In this document: piece by piece, positions 8,369 through 17,069 of the stretch
Numbering within the stretch: position 1 is the stretch's first letter
Layout: every line of letters starts with the position of its first letter
Assembly: GCA_964416315.1 (NCBI GenBank)
Contig: CAYQDR010000017.1
Location: 1-53,453 of the forward strand
From: CAYQDR01 sp964416315
GTDB lineage: Bacteria; Methylomirabilota; Methylomirabilia; Rokubacteriales; DASRDR01
Reading direction: 5' to 3'
DNA length: 53,453 nucleotides
Program-made: the position numbers and the translations under genes
The notes under the pieces: model-generated
The model's database searches: none
Seen by the model: the letters and a program-made list of their open reading frames with translations, nothing else
Told to the model about the DNA's origin: nothing

Positions 8369-8835
8369 GGCGCTCGCTCCTCCCCGTGTGCGGCTGCGGC
8401 GACGGACTGGGCGCGGATACCCGGCAGGACGAACCCGAAGATGACCGCGATCATGAGGTACATCAGGACCCAGTACGCGAGGAACGCCCGGTGCGGGGCG
8501 ACCCCGCCCGCCAGCGCGAGGCTGGTGGCGACCAGGGCGTTCAGCGCCGCGGCCGCGAGCCCGACCCGAAACGGGATCGGCAGCGTGCGCCGGATGCGGA
8601 GGAGCCCCGCCACCCCGCGGGGCCGCACGCCCGCGATCCGCTGCGCCCCGAGCCAGAACCCTCCGATCATCCCCGCGTGGAGCGCCCACGACCAGGGCGG
8701 ACCGGGCAGGAGCTCGACGCCCGCGAGAACGGCGAGGTACAGCACGACGCTCAGGGCACACGCCGACGCCGCAACCGTCACGATCAGCCGATCGGCTGCC
8801 GGGCTCGACCGGGACTCGCCGCCGGGCCCGCCCAC
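8356..8835 (-). CDS. Four-helix membrane protein, unknown
   Basis: A 159-residue protein with about four hydrophobic segments: roughly 18-42 (IVTVAASACALSVVLYLAVL), 48-66, 90-110 and 118-138 (FLAYWVLMYLMIAVIFGFVL). No motif identifies a function and it was not recognised. The start at 8835 is a GTG giving MGGPGGESRSS. The 3' end overlaps the following HTH-TPR gene and the 5' end follows the small 110-residue gene by four bases, so the three form a compact cassette inside the purine run. Confidence 0.65.
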   Translation of the reverse strand: MGGPGGESRSSPAADRLIVTVAASACALSVVLYLAVLAGVELLPGPPWSWALHAGMIGGFWLGAQRIAGVRPRGVAGLLRIRRTLPIPFRVGLAAAALNALVATSLALAGGVAPHRAFLAYWVLMYLMIAVIFGFVLPGIRAQSVAAAAHGEERAPCGA

Positions 8836-8839
8836 CCCC

Positions 8840-9172
8840 TCACCTCGTCGGCGGATCGGGCGGGGGGAGGGGCCACGGGAGCGCGTCGCGCCAGCCGTCG
8901 AGCGGGTCCCGCTCGTCCCGGTCCGGCAGGGGGTCGGGCGGCGTCGGATAGTCCAGCGTGACCCGCGGCGCGAGGTGGACCGGCTCGGCGCGAAGCGTGT
9001 CGCGCAGGACGTAGTGCTGCTCGCGGAGCTCCCCCAGGAAGCGCCCGTACCGGTCGTAGACGTCGGTCACCTCGACCCACCCCACGTGACGGCCGTGGCG
9101 GTCGTAGACCTGGCCGTTCGCGACGAACCCCCAGTACCTGCCGTCCCAGCGGAAGAGCGACGTCGTTAGCAC
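8840..9172 (-). CDS. Small beta-repeat protein, unknown
   Basis: A 110-residue protein with two similar short repeats: VYDRHGRHVGWVE and VYDRYGRFLGELRE, preceded by WDGRYWGFVANGQ. The pattern of short aromatic beta strands separated by DxxGR turns resembles beta-propeller-like or four-fold beta-flower proteins, but this is only a visual likeness. The C-terminal third is proline-rich and probably disordered (PTPPDPLPDRDERDP). It starts four bases after the purH stop, so it should be cotranslated with purH. Confidence 0.6.
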   Translation of the reverse strand: MLTTSLFRWDGRYWGFVANGQVYDRHGRHVGWVEVTDVYDRYGRFLGELREQHYVLRDTLRAEPVHLAPRVTLDYPTPPDPLPDRDERDPLDGWRDALPWPLPPPDPPTR

Positions 9173-9176
9173 GGTC

Positions 9177-10763
9177 TCAGTGTCGGAAGTGGCGGACGCC
9201 GGTCAGGACCATCGCCATGCCGCGCTCGTCGGCTGCCGCGATCACGTCGGCGTCCCGGATCGAGCCCCCCGGGTGGATCACGGCCCGCGCCCCCGCCTCG
9301 GCCACGACGTCGAGCCCGTCGCGGAACGGGAAGAAGCCGTCGGAGGCGACGACGGCGCCCGCGAGCGCGTGCCCGTGCTCCCGGGCGCGCATCACCGCGA
9401 GCCGCGCGGCGTCCACGCGGCTCATCTGGCCCGCCCCGACCCCGAGGACCTGGTCGACCGAGCTGAGCACGATCGCGTTCGACTTCGCGTGCTTGGCGAC
9501 GCGCCACGCGAAGCGGAGCCCCTGCCACTCGGCCGGCGTCGGCTCGCGCCGGCTCACCACCTTGCACGCGCCAGGGTCAAGGTCTGCGAGGTCAGCCTCC
9601 TGGACGAGCAGCCCGCCCAGGACGCTGCGCACCTCGAGGGGCCGCGCCGGCCAGCCCTGCCGGCCAGTCGGGACCTCGAGGACGCGGAGCTTCTTCTTCG
9701 TCCGGCGCAGCTCGTCCAGGGCCTCTGGCGCGAAGCCCGGTGCGAGGAGGATCTCGAGGAGGATCCCCGCGAGCGCCCCGACCATGGCAAGGTCCACCGT
9801 GCGGTTGAGTCCGACGATCCCCCCGTAGATCGACACCGGGTCCGAAGCCCGGGCGCGCTCGAACGCGCTCGCGGCGTCCGGCCCGACCGCGGCGCCGCAG
9901 GGGTTGGTGTGCTTGATGACGACGACGGCCGGCTCCTCGAACTCGAGGAGGAGCCCCAGCGCGGCCGAGAGGTCGAGGAGGTTGTTGTACGAGAGCTCCG
10001 GGCCGTGGAGCTGGCGCGCGGCGCCGACGCCGAGCGCGGACCCGAGCGGCCGGTAGAGAGCGGCCTCCTGGTGCGGGTTCTCCCCGTAGCGGAGCCCCGT
10101 CACCCGCTCGGCCTCGAGGCGGAGCACCGGTGGGAACAGCGGCGGCGCCTCCGCCGCCGCGGGCCGGGCCGTCACAGGGGCCCGAAGCCACGCCGCGATC
10201 GCCGCGTCGTACTGCGCCGTCCGCCGGAATGCCTCCTGTGCGAGGCGCCGCCGGGTCTCGGCGGACAGGCGGCGGTCGTGCCGGCGGAGCTCTTCGAGCA
10301 CGGGGCCGTACTGGGCGGGCTCGACGAGGACCGCGACCCCGGCGTGGTTCTTCGCAGCCGCGCGGATCATCGCCGGCCCGCCGATGTCGATGTTCTCGAC
10401 GACCTCCTCGAAGGACGCCCCGGGATGCGCCGCCGTCTGCTCGAACGGATAGAGGTTGACGGCCACGAGGTCGATCGGATCGATGCCGTAGTGGGCGAGC
10501 TGCCGCATGTGCGCGGGGTCGCCTCGCCGGGCGAGAAGGCCGGCGTGGATCCCGGGGTGCAGGGTCTTCACGCGGCCGTCCAGGAGCTCCGGGAAGCCCG
10601 TCACGTGCGCGACCTCGCGGACCGCGAGTCCCGCCTCGGCGAGGGCGCGCGCGGTGCCGCCGGTCGAGATCAGCTCCACCCCGAGCTCGTGGAGGCCGCC
10701 GGCGAACTCGACGATGCCGGCCTTGTCCGACACGGAGAGGAGCGCCCGGTGGACCTGGCTCAT
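9177..10763 (-). CDS. purH: Bifunctional AICAR formyltransferase / IMP cyclohydrolase PurH
   Basis: Catalyses the last two steps to IMP. The N-terminal cyclohydrolase part begins RALLSVSDKAGIVEFA and has STGGTARAL and VKTLHPGIHAGLL. The C-terminal transformylase part includes LRYGENPHQEAALYR, IKHTNPCGAA and the C-terminal SDGFFPFRDGLD followed by HPGGSIRDADVI. The 528 residues match the family. The ATG at 10763 follows a 100-bp gap after purN that holds GC-rich hairpins and no recognisable promoter. Confidence 0.97.
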   Translation of the reverse strand: MSQVHRALLSVSDKAGIVEFAGGLHELGVELISTGGTARALAEAGLAVREVAHVTGFPELLDGRVKTLHPGIHAGLLARRGDPAHMRQLAHYGIDPIDLVAVNLYPFEQTAAHPGASFEEVVENIDIGGPAMIRAAAKNHAGVAVLVEPAQYGPVLEELRRHDRRLSAETRRRLAQEAFRRTAQYDAAIAAWLRAPVTARPAAAEAPPLFPPVLRLEAERVTGLRYGENPHQEAALYRPLGSALGVGAARQLHGPELSYNNLLDLSAALGLLLEFEEPAVVVIKHTNPCGAAVGPDAASAFERARASDPVSIYGGIVGLNRTVDLAMVGALAGILLEILLAPGFAPEALDELRRTKKKLRVLEVPTGRQGWPARPLEVRSVLGGLLVQEADLADLDPGACKVVSRREPTPAEWQGLRFAWRVAKHAKSNAIVLSSVDQVLGVGAGQMSRVDAARLAVMRAREHGHALAGAVVASDGFFPFRDGLDVVAEAGARAVIHPGGSIRDADVIAAADERGMAMVLTGVRHFRH

Positions 10764-10863
10764 TCAAGACCCCCCGCACCCCCGCCCCCTCCCACCCTTC
10801 GGGGGGAGGGGCGCCGGGCGCCCCGGGCGCGTAACGGCGATGCGCCACCAGCCCAGGACGGCC

Positions 10864-11487
10864 TCATGCAGGTTCCTTGATGCGCACCCGCCGGCCGACC
10901 AGCTCGAGGCGCTCCTCGGCATAGAGCCGGATCGCCTCGGGGTAGAGGCGGTGCTCCTCCGCGAGGATCCGGGCGGCGAGGCTCTCTTCCGTGTCCCCTT
11001 CCCGGACGGGGACGGCCGCCTGGAGGACGATCGGGCCCGTGTCCACACCCTCGTCCACGAAGTGGACGGTCGCCCCGGCCACCTTCACGCCGTGCTCGAG
11101 GGCCTGGCGCTGGGCGTGGAGGCCGGGGAAGGCGGGCAAGAGCGCCGGGTGGATGTTCAGGATCCGCCCCCGCCAGGCGGTCACGAAGGCCGAGGAGAGC
11201 AAGCGCATGTACCCGGCGAGGCAGACCAGCTCGACGCCGTGCTCCGCGAGGACCGCGCCGAGGGCCCGGTCGTAGGCCGCGCGGTCGGGATACGCGTGCG
11301 GGTCGAGGTGGATCGCCTTGGCTCCGGCCCGCCGCGCCCGCTCCAGCGCCAGCGCGTCCTTCCGGTCGCTCACGACCACCGCCACCCGCGCCGGGCACCG
11401 GCTGCTGACGGTCGCGTCGAGGATCGCCTGGAGGTTCGACCCGCGGCCGGAGGCGAGGACACCGAGCACGAGCGGAGCGGAGCGCAT
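10864..11487 (-). CDS. purN: Phosphoribosylglycinamide formyltransferase PurN
   Basis: Formylates GAR with 10-formyl-THF. The 207-residue protein has LASGRGSNLQAIL near the start, the active-site NIHPALLPAFPG with Asn and His, GATVHFVDEGVDTGPIV with the catalytic Asp, and VREGDTEESLAARI. The ATG at 11487 is 20 bp after the purM stop. A TAGAAT sequence in that short gap resembles a -10 box but has no matching -35, so I treat purN as part of the purQLFM transcript. Confidence 0.96.
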   Translation of the reverse strand: MRSAPLVLGVLASGRGSNLQAILDATVSSRCPARVAVVVSDRKDALALERARRAGAKAIHLDPHAYPDRAAYDRALGAVLAEHGVELVCLAGYMRLLSSAFVTAWRGRILNIHPALLPAFPGLHAQRQALEHGVKVAGATVHFVDEGVDTGPIVLQAAVPVREGDTEESLAARILAEEHRLYPEAIRLYAEERLELVGRRVRIKEPA

Positions 11488-11507
11488 CGCCGACCTATTC
11501 TACCCGC

Positions 11508-12572
11508 TCACGCGTAGCGGACGCCACGGGTGCCCCGCACGATGGCGCCGATCTCCCACGTGGGCACCCCGAGCGCTTCGAGGCGCGCCCGGGCGCGCGA
11601 TGCGGCGACGCGCGGCACCACGCAGGCGAAGCCGACCCCCATGTTGAAGACGCGGAACATCTCTGCCTCCGCGACGCGGCCACCCTCCTGGAGGAAGCGG
11701 AAGACCCGCGGCACGGGCCAGGAGTCCCGGTGGATCACCGCGCGGCACCCCGCCGGCAGGACGCGCGGGAGGTTCCCGGTGAGGCCGCCCCCGGTGACGT
11801 GCGCCATCGCGTGGACGGGGACGCCCGCCCGAAGGAGGGCGAGGACCGGCCGCACGTAGATGCGGGTCGGGGTGAGGAGCGCCTCGCCGACGGTCCCACG
11901 GACCCCGCGCACCCGGTCCCCGACGCGGAGGCCGAGCCGCCCGAAGACGATCTTCCGGACGAGGCTGTAACCGTTCGAGTGGAGCCCGGTCGACGCGAGG
12001 CCGAGGACGACGTCCCCGGGTCGCACCGCGCGCCCGTCCACGAGGCGCCGGCGCTCCACGACGCCGACCGCGAACCCGGCGAGGTCATACTCGCCGCGGG
12101 CATAGAAGTCCGGCAGTTCCGCGGTTTCGCCGCCCAGGAGGGCGCACCCGGCCTCCCGGCACCCCGCGGCGACTCCGCGCACGATCGCCTCGACCACCCG
12201 TGGCTCGAGCCGGCCGATCCCGATGTAATCGAGGAAGATCAGGGGCTCTGCGCCGTGCACGAGGAGGTCGTTGACGCTCATCGCCACGAGGTCGATCCCG
12301 ACCGTGTCGTGGCGCCCGGCGAGGAAGGCCACCTTGAGCTTCGACCCGACGCCATCCGTGCCCGCGACGAACACCGGGTCCCGGTAGTCGCGCGGCACGT
12401 GGAAGAACCCCGCGAAGGCCCCGATGTCGCCGAGGACCTCGGGCCGATACGTGCGCCGGGCAACGGGGGCGAGCCGGCGGACGGCCTCGTTCCCCGCGCG
12501 GACGTCGACCCCGGCGGCCTTGTACGTGAGCCCCGAGACCGGCCGGGAGCGCGGGGCCGTCCGGCCCCTCAT
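11508..12572 (-). CDS. purM: Phosphoribosylformylglycinamidine cyclo-ligase PurM
   Basis: Closes the imidazole ring to make AIR. Conserved parts are LTYKAAGVDVRAGNEAV at the N-terminus, FVAGTDGVGSKLKVAF, IDLVAMSVNDLLVHGAEPL, ALLGGETAELPDFY and AHVTGGGLTGNLPRVLP. The 354 residues are normal for the family. The ATG at 12572 overlaps the purF stop as ATGA. The much longer frame reaching 14093 is only an open shadow through purF. Confidence 0.96.
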   Translation of the reverse strand: MRGRTAPRSRPVSGLTYKAAGVDVRAGNEAVRRLAPVARRTYRPEVLGDIGAFAGFFHVPRDYRDPVFVAGTDGVGSKLKVAFLAGRHDTVGIDLVAMSVNDLLVHGAEPLIFLDYIGIGRLEPRVVEAIVRGVAAGCREAGCALLGGETAELPDFYARGEYDLAGFAVGVVERRRLVDGRAVRPGDVVLGLASTGLHSNGYSLVRKIVFGRLGLRVGDRVRGVRGTVGEALLTPTRIYVRPVLALLRAGVPVHAMAHVTGGGLTGNLPRVLPAGCRAVIHRDSWPVPRVFRFLQEGGRVAEAEMFRVFNMGVGFACVVPRVAASRARARLEALGVPTWEIGAIVRGTRGVRYA

Positions 12573-13984
12573 TCCCCGAACAGGGGGAGCTGTGCGGTAT
12601 CCTCCTGCCCGAACCCGACCTTGTACGCTCCGGTGAAGCACGCGTGGCAGAAGCGGCTCTCGTCGCCGCCCGCCGCCTTCAGCATCCCCTCGAGGGAGAG
12701 GTAGCCGAGGGAGTCCGCCTCGATGTAGCGCCGGATCTCCTCGACCTTGTGGCTGGAGGCGATCAGCTCCCGTCGGGTGGGCGTGTCGATTCCGTAGTAG
12801 CACGGCCAGTGGATCGGCGGGGACGAGATCCGGACGTGGACCTGGCGGGCCCCCGCGGAGCGGATCATCCGGACGATCTTCCGGCTGGTCGTCCCGCGCA
12901 CGATGGAGTCGTCCACGACCACGACGCGCCGGCCTGCCAGCGTCTCGCGCATCGGGTTCAGCTTGACGCGGACCCCGAAGTGGCGGATCTGCTGGCGGGG
13001 CTCGATGAACGTCCGCCCGACGTAGTGGTTCCGGATCAGGCCCACCTCGAACGGGATCCCCGAGCGCTCCGCGAAGCCGAGCGCGGCGCCGAGGCCGGAG
13101 TCCGGCACCGGCACGACGACATCCGCTTCGACCGGATGCTCCTCGGCGAGGCGCTGCCCCAGCGCCTTCCGGACGTGGTAGACGTTCTGACCCCACAGGG
13201 TCGAGTCCGGCCGCGCGAAGTAGACGTACTCGAAGACGCACTGCAGCTGGCGCTTCGGCGGGAACGGCTTGAGCGAGCGGAGGCCGTCCCCGTCGATCAG
13301 GACGATCTCGCCGGGCTCGACGTCCCGGACGAACTCGGCCTCGAGGAGATCCAGGGCGCAGGTCTCCGAGGCGAGGAGCCAGGTCTTCCCGAGCCGCCCG
13401 ACCACGAGCGGCCGGAAGCCGTGCGGGTCGCGGCAGCCGATCAGGGCGTCGGGCGTCAGCATCAGGAGGGAGTAGGCGCCGGAGACCTGGCCGAGCGCCT
13501 GGGGAAGGCTGTGCTCGAGGCCGTGCCGCTCGCCCCGCGCCAGGAGGTGCAGGATCACCTCGGTGTCGGAGGTCGACTGGAAGATCGCCCCGGCGGCCTC
13601 CAGCTCTTTCCGGAGCGCCTCGGCGTTGACGAGGTTGCCGTTGTGGGCGAGCGCGATCGGCCCGAGCGAGAACGTCGCGCTGATCGGCTGGGCGTTCCGC
13701 AGCGTCGAGGAGCCCGCCGTGGAGTAGCGGACGTGTCCGATCGCGAGCTGGCCCGGGAGCCGCCGGAGGCGCTCCGGGCCGAACACGTCCGACACCCAGC
13801 CCATCGCCTTCTCGACGTGGAGGCCCCCGCCATCGGCCGCGGCGATCCCCGCCGACTCCTGGCCCCGGTGCTGGAGGGCGTAGAGGCCGAGGTAGGTCAG
13901 GTTCGCCGCCTCGGGATGCCCGTAGACCCCGAAAAGGCCGCACTCGTCGTGGAACTTGTCGTCGGACAGCCAGCGGGTCTTCAT
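12569..13984 (-). CDS. purF: Amidophosphoribosyltransferase PurF (Fe-S type)
   Basis: First committed step of purine synthesis: phosphoribosylamine from PRPP and glutamine. The Ntn-hydrolase nucleophile is Cys15 (FHDECGLFGVYG), so a 14-residue propeptide should be removed. The PRPP loop is VVVVDDSIVRGTTSRK. Cysteines at QLQCVFEYVYFARPDS, WPCYYGID and CHACFTGAY fit the four ligands of the [4Fe-4S] cluster in the Bacillus subtilis type. The protein has 471 residues. The ATG at 13984 overlaps the purL stop as ATGA. Confidence 0.96.
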   Translation of the reverse strand: MKTRWLSDDKFHDECGLFGVYGHPEAANLTYLGLYALQHRGQESAGIAAADGGGLHVEKAMGWVSDVFGPERLRRLPGQLAIGHVRYSTAGSSTLRNAQPISATFSLGPIALAHNGNLVNAEALRKELEAAGAIFQSTSDTEVILHLLARGERHGLEHSLPQALGQVSGAYSLLMLTPDALIGCRDPHGFRPLVVGRLGKTWLLASETCALDLLEAEFVRDVEPGEIVLIDGDGLRSLKPFPPKRQLQCVFEYVYFARPDSTLWGQNVYHVRKALGQRLAEEHPVEADVVVPVPDSGLGAALGFAERSGIPFEVGLIRNHYVGRTFIEPRQQIRHFGVRVKLNPMRETLAGRRVVVVDDSIVRGTTSRKIVRMIRSAGARQVHVRISSPPIHWPCYYGIDTPTRRELIASSHKVEEIRRYIEADSLGYLSLEGMLKAAGGDESRFCHACFTGAYKVGFGQEDTAQLPLFGE

Positions 13985-16239
13985 GCCCCGTCCTCCGAGG
14001 GCTGCTCCACGAGCCCCCCGACCCAGCGCGTGAGCCCGCGCCCGAAGGCCTCCGCCAGGGCGGCCACCTCGAGCCCGACCACCGGCGCGCCATCCACGCG
14101 GATCGTGAGCCGGTCCCCGCCGACGCGCCCGACCACGATCACGGACACCGCCCACTCCCGGACGATCCGCTCGAAGCGCGCCCGCGCCTCCGCCGCCACC
14201 GAGACGACGACCCGGGACGGCGCCTCCCCGAAGAGGAGCTCGTCGAGCCGGCTCCCGCCGGGCAGCGCGATCTCGGCCCCGAGCCGCCGCGGTCCCGTCA
14301 CGCAGCACTCGGCCAGCGTGACCGCGAGGCCCCCGTCGGCGCAGTCGTGTGCCGAGCGCACGCAGCCCGCCTCGATCGCGGCGAGGCAGGCCGCCTGCAC
14401 CGCCCGCTCGCGGTCCAGGTCGAGCGGGTGGAGCGGGCCCGCGACACGCCCGTGGAGCGTCGCCAGGTACTCGCTCCCCCCGAGGCTCCCGACCGGGTCG
14501 CCGAGCAGGAGGACCAGGTCCCCGGCCTCCTTGAACCACTGGGTCGTCCGGCGCTCCGCGTCCCCGAGCAGTCCCGCGACGCCGACGATCGGGGTCGGGA
14601 GGATCGCGCGGCCGAGCGTCTCGTTGTAGAAGGAGACGTTGCCGCCGACCACGGGGATCTCCAGCGCGCGGCAGGCGGCCGCGATCCCCTCGACGGCCTC
14701 GGCGAACTGCCACATGATCTCGGGCTGCTCGGGCGAGCCGAAGTTCAGGCAGTCGGTCATCGCGAGCGGCCGGCCTCCCGCGCAGACGACGTTGCGCGCC
14801 GCCTCGGCCACGGCGAGGGCGCCGCCCTGGAACGGGTCCAGGTAGCCGTACCGACCGTTCCCGTCGGTCGCGACCGCGATCGCCTTCGGCGTCCCTTTGA
14901 TCCGGAGCACTGCCGCGTCCGAGCCCGGCCAGACCAGCGTGTTGATCCCCACCATGTGGTCGTACTGGCGCCAGACCGCCTCCTTCGAGGTGATGGTCGG
15001 GGCCGCGAGGAGCCGGAGGAGCGTCCCGCCGGGGTCGGCGGGCTCGGGGAGGCTCCGGGGGTCGAAGGCGCGCGCGGCGTCCAGCCACGCGGGCCGCGCG
15101 CGCGGACGCTCGTAGACGGGCGCATCGTCCGTGAGGGCCTGGACCGGCACCTCGGCGACGACCTCGCCGCGCATGCGCGCCCGCAGGATCCCGTCGCCCG
15201 TGACCCGCCCGATCGACACGGCGTCGAGCTCCCACTTCGCGAAGACGCCCTGCACCTCCGCCTCCCGGCCCTTCTCGACCACGAGCAGCATCCGCTCCTG
15301 CGACTCCGAGAGGAAGATCTCGTAGGCCGACATTTCCGGCTCGCGCTGGGGGACCCGGTCGAGGTCGAGCTCCGCGCCCGTGCGGGCGCGCGCGGGCATC
15401 TCGGAGGCCGAGCAGGCGAGCCCGGCGGCGCCCATGTCCTGGATACCGACGATCGCCCCCGTGGCCATCGCCTCGAGACACGCCTCGAGCAGCAGCTTCT
15501 CCGTGAACGGGTCGCCCACCTGGACGGTCGGGCGGCGCTGAGCCGAGGTCTCGTCGAAGGCCTCGGACGCCATCGTCGCGCCATGGATCCCGTCGCGGCC
15601 GGTCTTGGCCCCGACGTAGAGGAACGTGTTCCCGACGCCCTGGGCCCGCGCCCGGAAGACGCGGTCCCGGCGCGCCAGTCCGAGGCAGAGCACGTTGACC
15701 AGCGGGTTCCGCGCGTACTCAGGGGCGAAGGCGATCTCGCCGCCCACCGTGGGGCACCCGAAGCAGTTCCCGTAGTGGGCGATCCCGGCGACGACCCCGC
15801 CGAGGAGGTACGCGCTCGTCGGGTCCTCGGGCGGGCCGAAGCGGAGGGAGTCCAGGAGCGCGATCGGCCGGGCGCCCATCGTGAAGATGTCGCGGAGGAT
15901 CCCACCCACCCCCGTCGCGGCGCCCTGGAACGGCTCGATGAAGGACGGGTGGTTGTGGCTCTCGATCTTCATGACCAGCGCCAGCCCGTCGCCGAGGTCC
16001 ACGACCCCGGCGTTCTCCCCGGGACCCTGGAGAACGTGCGGGGCGCGGGTCGGGAGCCGGCGGAGGAAGACGCGGGAGGACTTGTAGGAGCAGTGCTCGG
16101 ACCAGAGGGCGGAAAAGAGACCCAGCTCGGTGTAGGTCGGGTCGCGCGCGAGCAGCCGGATGATCCGGTCGTACTCCTCGAGGGTGAGGCCGTGCGCCAG
16201 GGCCAGCTCCGGCGTCACCTTCGGCTCGGCCCCGGTCAC
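13981..16239 (-). CDS. purL: Phosphoribosylformylglycinamidine synthase subunit PurL (small type)
   Basis: The synthetase subunit of the three-part FGAM synthase, working with PurQ (glutaminase) and PurS. Its 752 residues match the small PurL rather than the roughly 1300-residue fused form. Motifs include LFSALWSEHCSYKSSR with the active-site His, GPGENAGVVDLGDGLALV, MKIESHNHPSFIEPFQGAAT, IQDMGAAGLACSASEMP and VVGGNVSFYNET. A GTG start at 16239 has GGAGG nine bases upstream and lies 22 bp after the purQ stop. It is coupled to purF downstream. Confidence 0.97.
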   Translation of the reverse strand: MTGAEPKVTPELALAHGLTLEEYDRIIRLLARDPTYTELGLFSALWSEHCSYKSSRVFLRRLPTRAPHVLQGPGENAGVVDLGDGLALVMKIESHNHPSFIEPFQGAATGVGGILRDIFTMGARPIALLDSLRFGPPEDPTSAYLLGGVVAGIAHYGNCFGCPTVGGEIAFAPEYARNPLVNVLCLGLARRDRVFRARAQGVGNTFLYVGAKTGRDGIHGATMASEAFDETSAQRRPTVQVGDPFTEKLLLEACLEAMATGAIVGIQDMGAAGLACSASEMPARARTGAELDLDRVPQREPEMSAYEIFLSESQERMLLVVEKGREAEVQGVFAKWELDAVSIGRVTGDGILRARMRGEVVAEVPVQALTDDAPVYERPRARPAWLDAARAFDPRSLPEPADPGGTLLRLLAAPTITSKEAVWRQYDHMVGINTLVWPGSDAAVLRIKGTPKAIAVATDGNGRYGYLDPFQGGALAVAEAARNVVCAGGRPLAMTDCLNFGSPEQPEIMWQFAEAVEGIAAACRALEIPVVGGNVSFYNETLGRAILPTPIVGVAGLLGDAERRTTQWFKEAGDLVLLLGDPVGSLGGSEYLATLHGRVAGPLHPLDLDRERAVQAACLAAIEAGCVRSAHDCADGGLAVTLAECCVTGPRRLGAEIALPGGSRLDELLFGEAPSRVVVSVAAEARARFERIVREWAVSVIVVGRVGGDRLTIRVDGAPVVGLEVAALAEAFGRGLTRWVGGLVEQPSEDGA

Positions 16240-16261
16240 CGGCGTCCTCCGGGGGCCGCCC

Positions 16262-16975
16262 TCAGCGGCCCAGCACGGATCCGTTCTCGACGAGGCTCCC
16301 GAGGAGGGACTGGAAGAGCAGCAGTCCGTCGGTGGACCCGACGCCGGGCTCCGCGGCGCGCTCGGGGTGGGGCATGAGCCCGACGACCGTGCCCTCCTCG
16401 TTGCAGACGCCGGCGATGTTCCAGACCGAGCCGTTCGGGTTCGCCGCGCTCGTCACCTCACCGGTCTCCGTCGCGTACCGGAAGACGATCCGGTTGGTCT
16501 CCCGGAGCGTCCGGAGGGCGTTTGTTTCCGCGTGGTAGCGCCCTTCCCCGTGGGCGATCGGCATCTTCAGCACCTGGCCGCGCCGGAGCCCACGGGTGAA
16601 CGGGGTCTCGGTTTGATCGACGACGACATGGGTGGGTTGACAGCGGAACTGGAGGCACTCGTTCCGCATGAGCGTCCCGGGAAGCAGGCCCGCCTCGCAC
16701 AGGATCTGGAAGCCGTTGCAGCTCCCGAGTACGAGGCCGCCGCGCGCGGCGAAGTCGGTGAGCGCCGCCACGACGGGCGAGCGTCCGGCGATCGCCCCGG
16801 CCCGGAGGTAGTCGCCGTAGGAGAACCCGCCCGGCAGGATCAGGCAGTCGAAGCGGGAGAGATCGGTGTCCCGGTGCCACAGGTACTCGACCGGCTGGTG
16901 GAGAACCTCGGAGATGACATGGTGGAAGTCCATGTCGCTCCACGTGCCCGGAAAGATCACGACGCCGAATCTCAT
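16262..16975 (-). CDS. purQ: Phosphoribosylformylglycinamidine synthase subunit PurQ
   Basis: Class I glutamine amidotransferase that feeds ammonia to PurL. The nucleophile is the Cys of LVLGSCNGFQILCEAGLLPG, and the His/Glu pair lies in MPHPERAAE. The N-terminus FGVVIFPGTWSDMDFHHV and PGGFSYGDYLRAGAIA are typical. At 237 residues it is the separate PurQ form. It starts with ATG after a 94-bp gap holding a strong promoter candidate and a dyad, so it is likely the first gene of purQ-purL-purF-purM-purN. Confidence 0.97.
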   Translation of the reverse strand: MRFGVVIFPGTWSDMDFHHVISEVLHQPVEYLWHRDTDLSRFDCLILPGGFSYGDYLRAGAIAGRSPVVAALTDFAARGGLVLGSCNGFQILCEAGLLPGTLMRNECLQFRCQPTHVVVDQTETPFTRGLRRGQVLKMPIAHGEGRYHAETNALRTLRETNRIVFRYATETGEVTSAANPNGSVWNIAGVCNEEGTVVGLMPHPERAAEPGVGSTDGLLLFQSLLGSLVENGSVLGR

Positions 16976-17027
16976 GAACCCTCCTCCACCAGGGGTGGTG
17001 TCGCGCTCTCCCCTCCTTCGTCCGTGT

Positions 17028-17056
17028 CCGAGCCGATTGTACTACGCACGGCTCGG
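17028..17056 (-). promoter_or_regulatory. Perfect 8-bp dyad spanning the purQ -10 box
   Basis: On the minus strand CCGAGCCG is followed 13 bases later by its exact reverse complement CGGCTCGG, with TACAAT between them. The symmetry around the promoter core suggests an operator, or a hairpin at the very start of the transcript. It does not match the known PurBox (AWWWCCGAACWWT) of Bacillus. Confidence 0.45.
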
Positions 17057-17064
17057 GGTGACAA
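17036..17064 (-). promoter_or_regulatory. Candidate sigma70 promoter for purQLFM
   Basis: Minus-strand TTGTCA (17059-17064), a 17-base spacer and TACAAT (17036-17041). Five of six bases match consensus in each hexamer. It lies after purS and about 60 bp before the purQ ATG. Confidence 0.6.
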
Positions 17065-17069
17065 GCCGA

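Noticed and set aside
11488..11507. Promoter for purN (TAGAAT in the purM-purN gap)
   Set aside because: Good -10-like hexamer but no acceptable -35 at 16-18 bases; probably chance.
12573..14093. Upstream extension of purM through purF
   Set aside because: No similarity to PurM; purM begins at the ATG overlapping the purF stop.
17028..17056. Calling the dyad a PurR box
   Set aside because: It does not match the Bacillus PurBox or the E. coli PurR operator well enough; left as an unnamed dyad.
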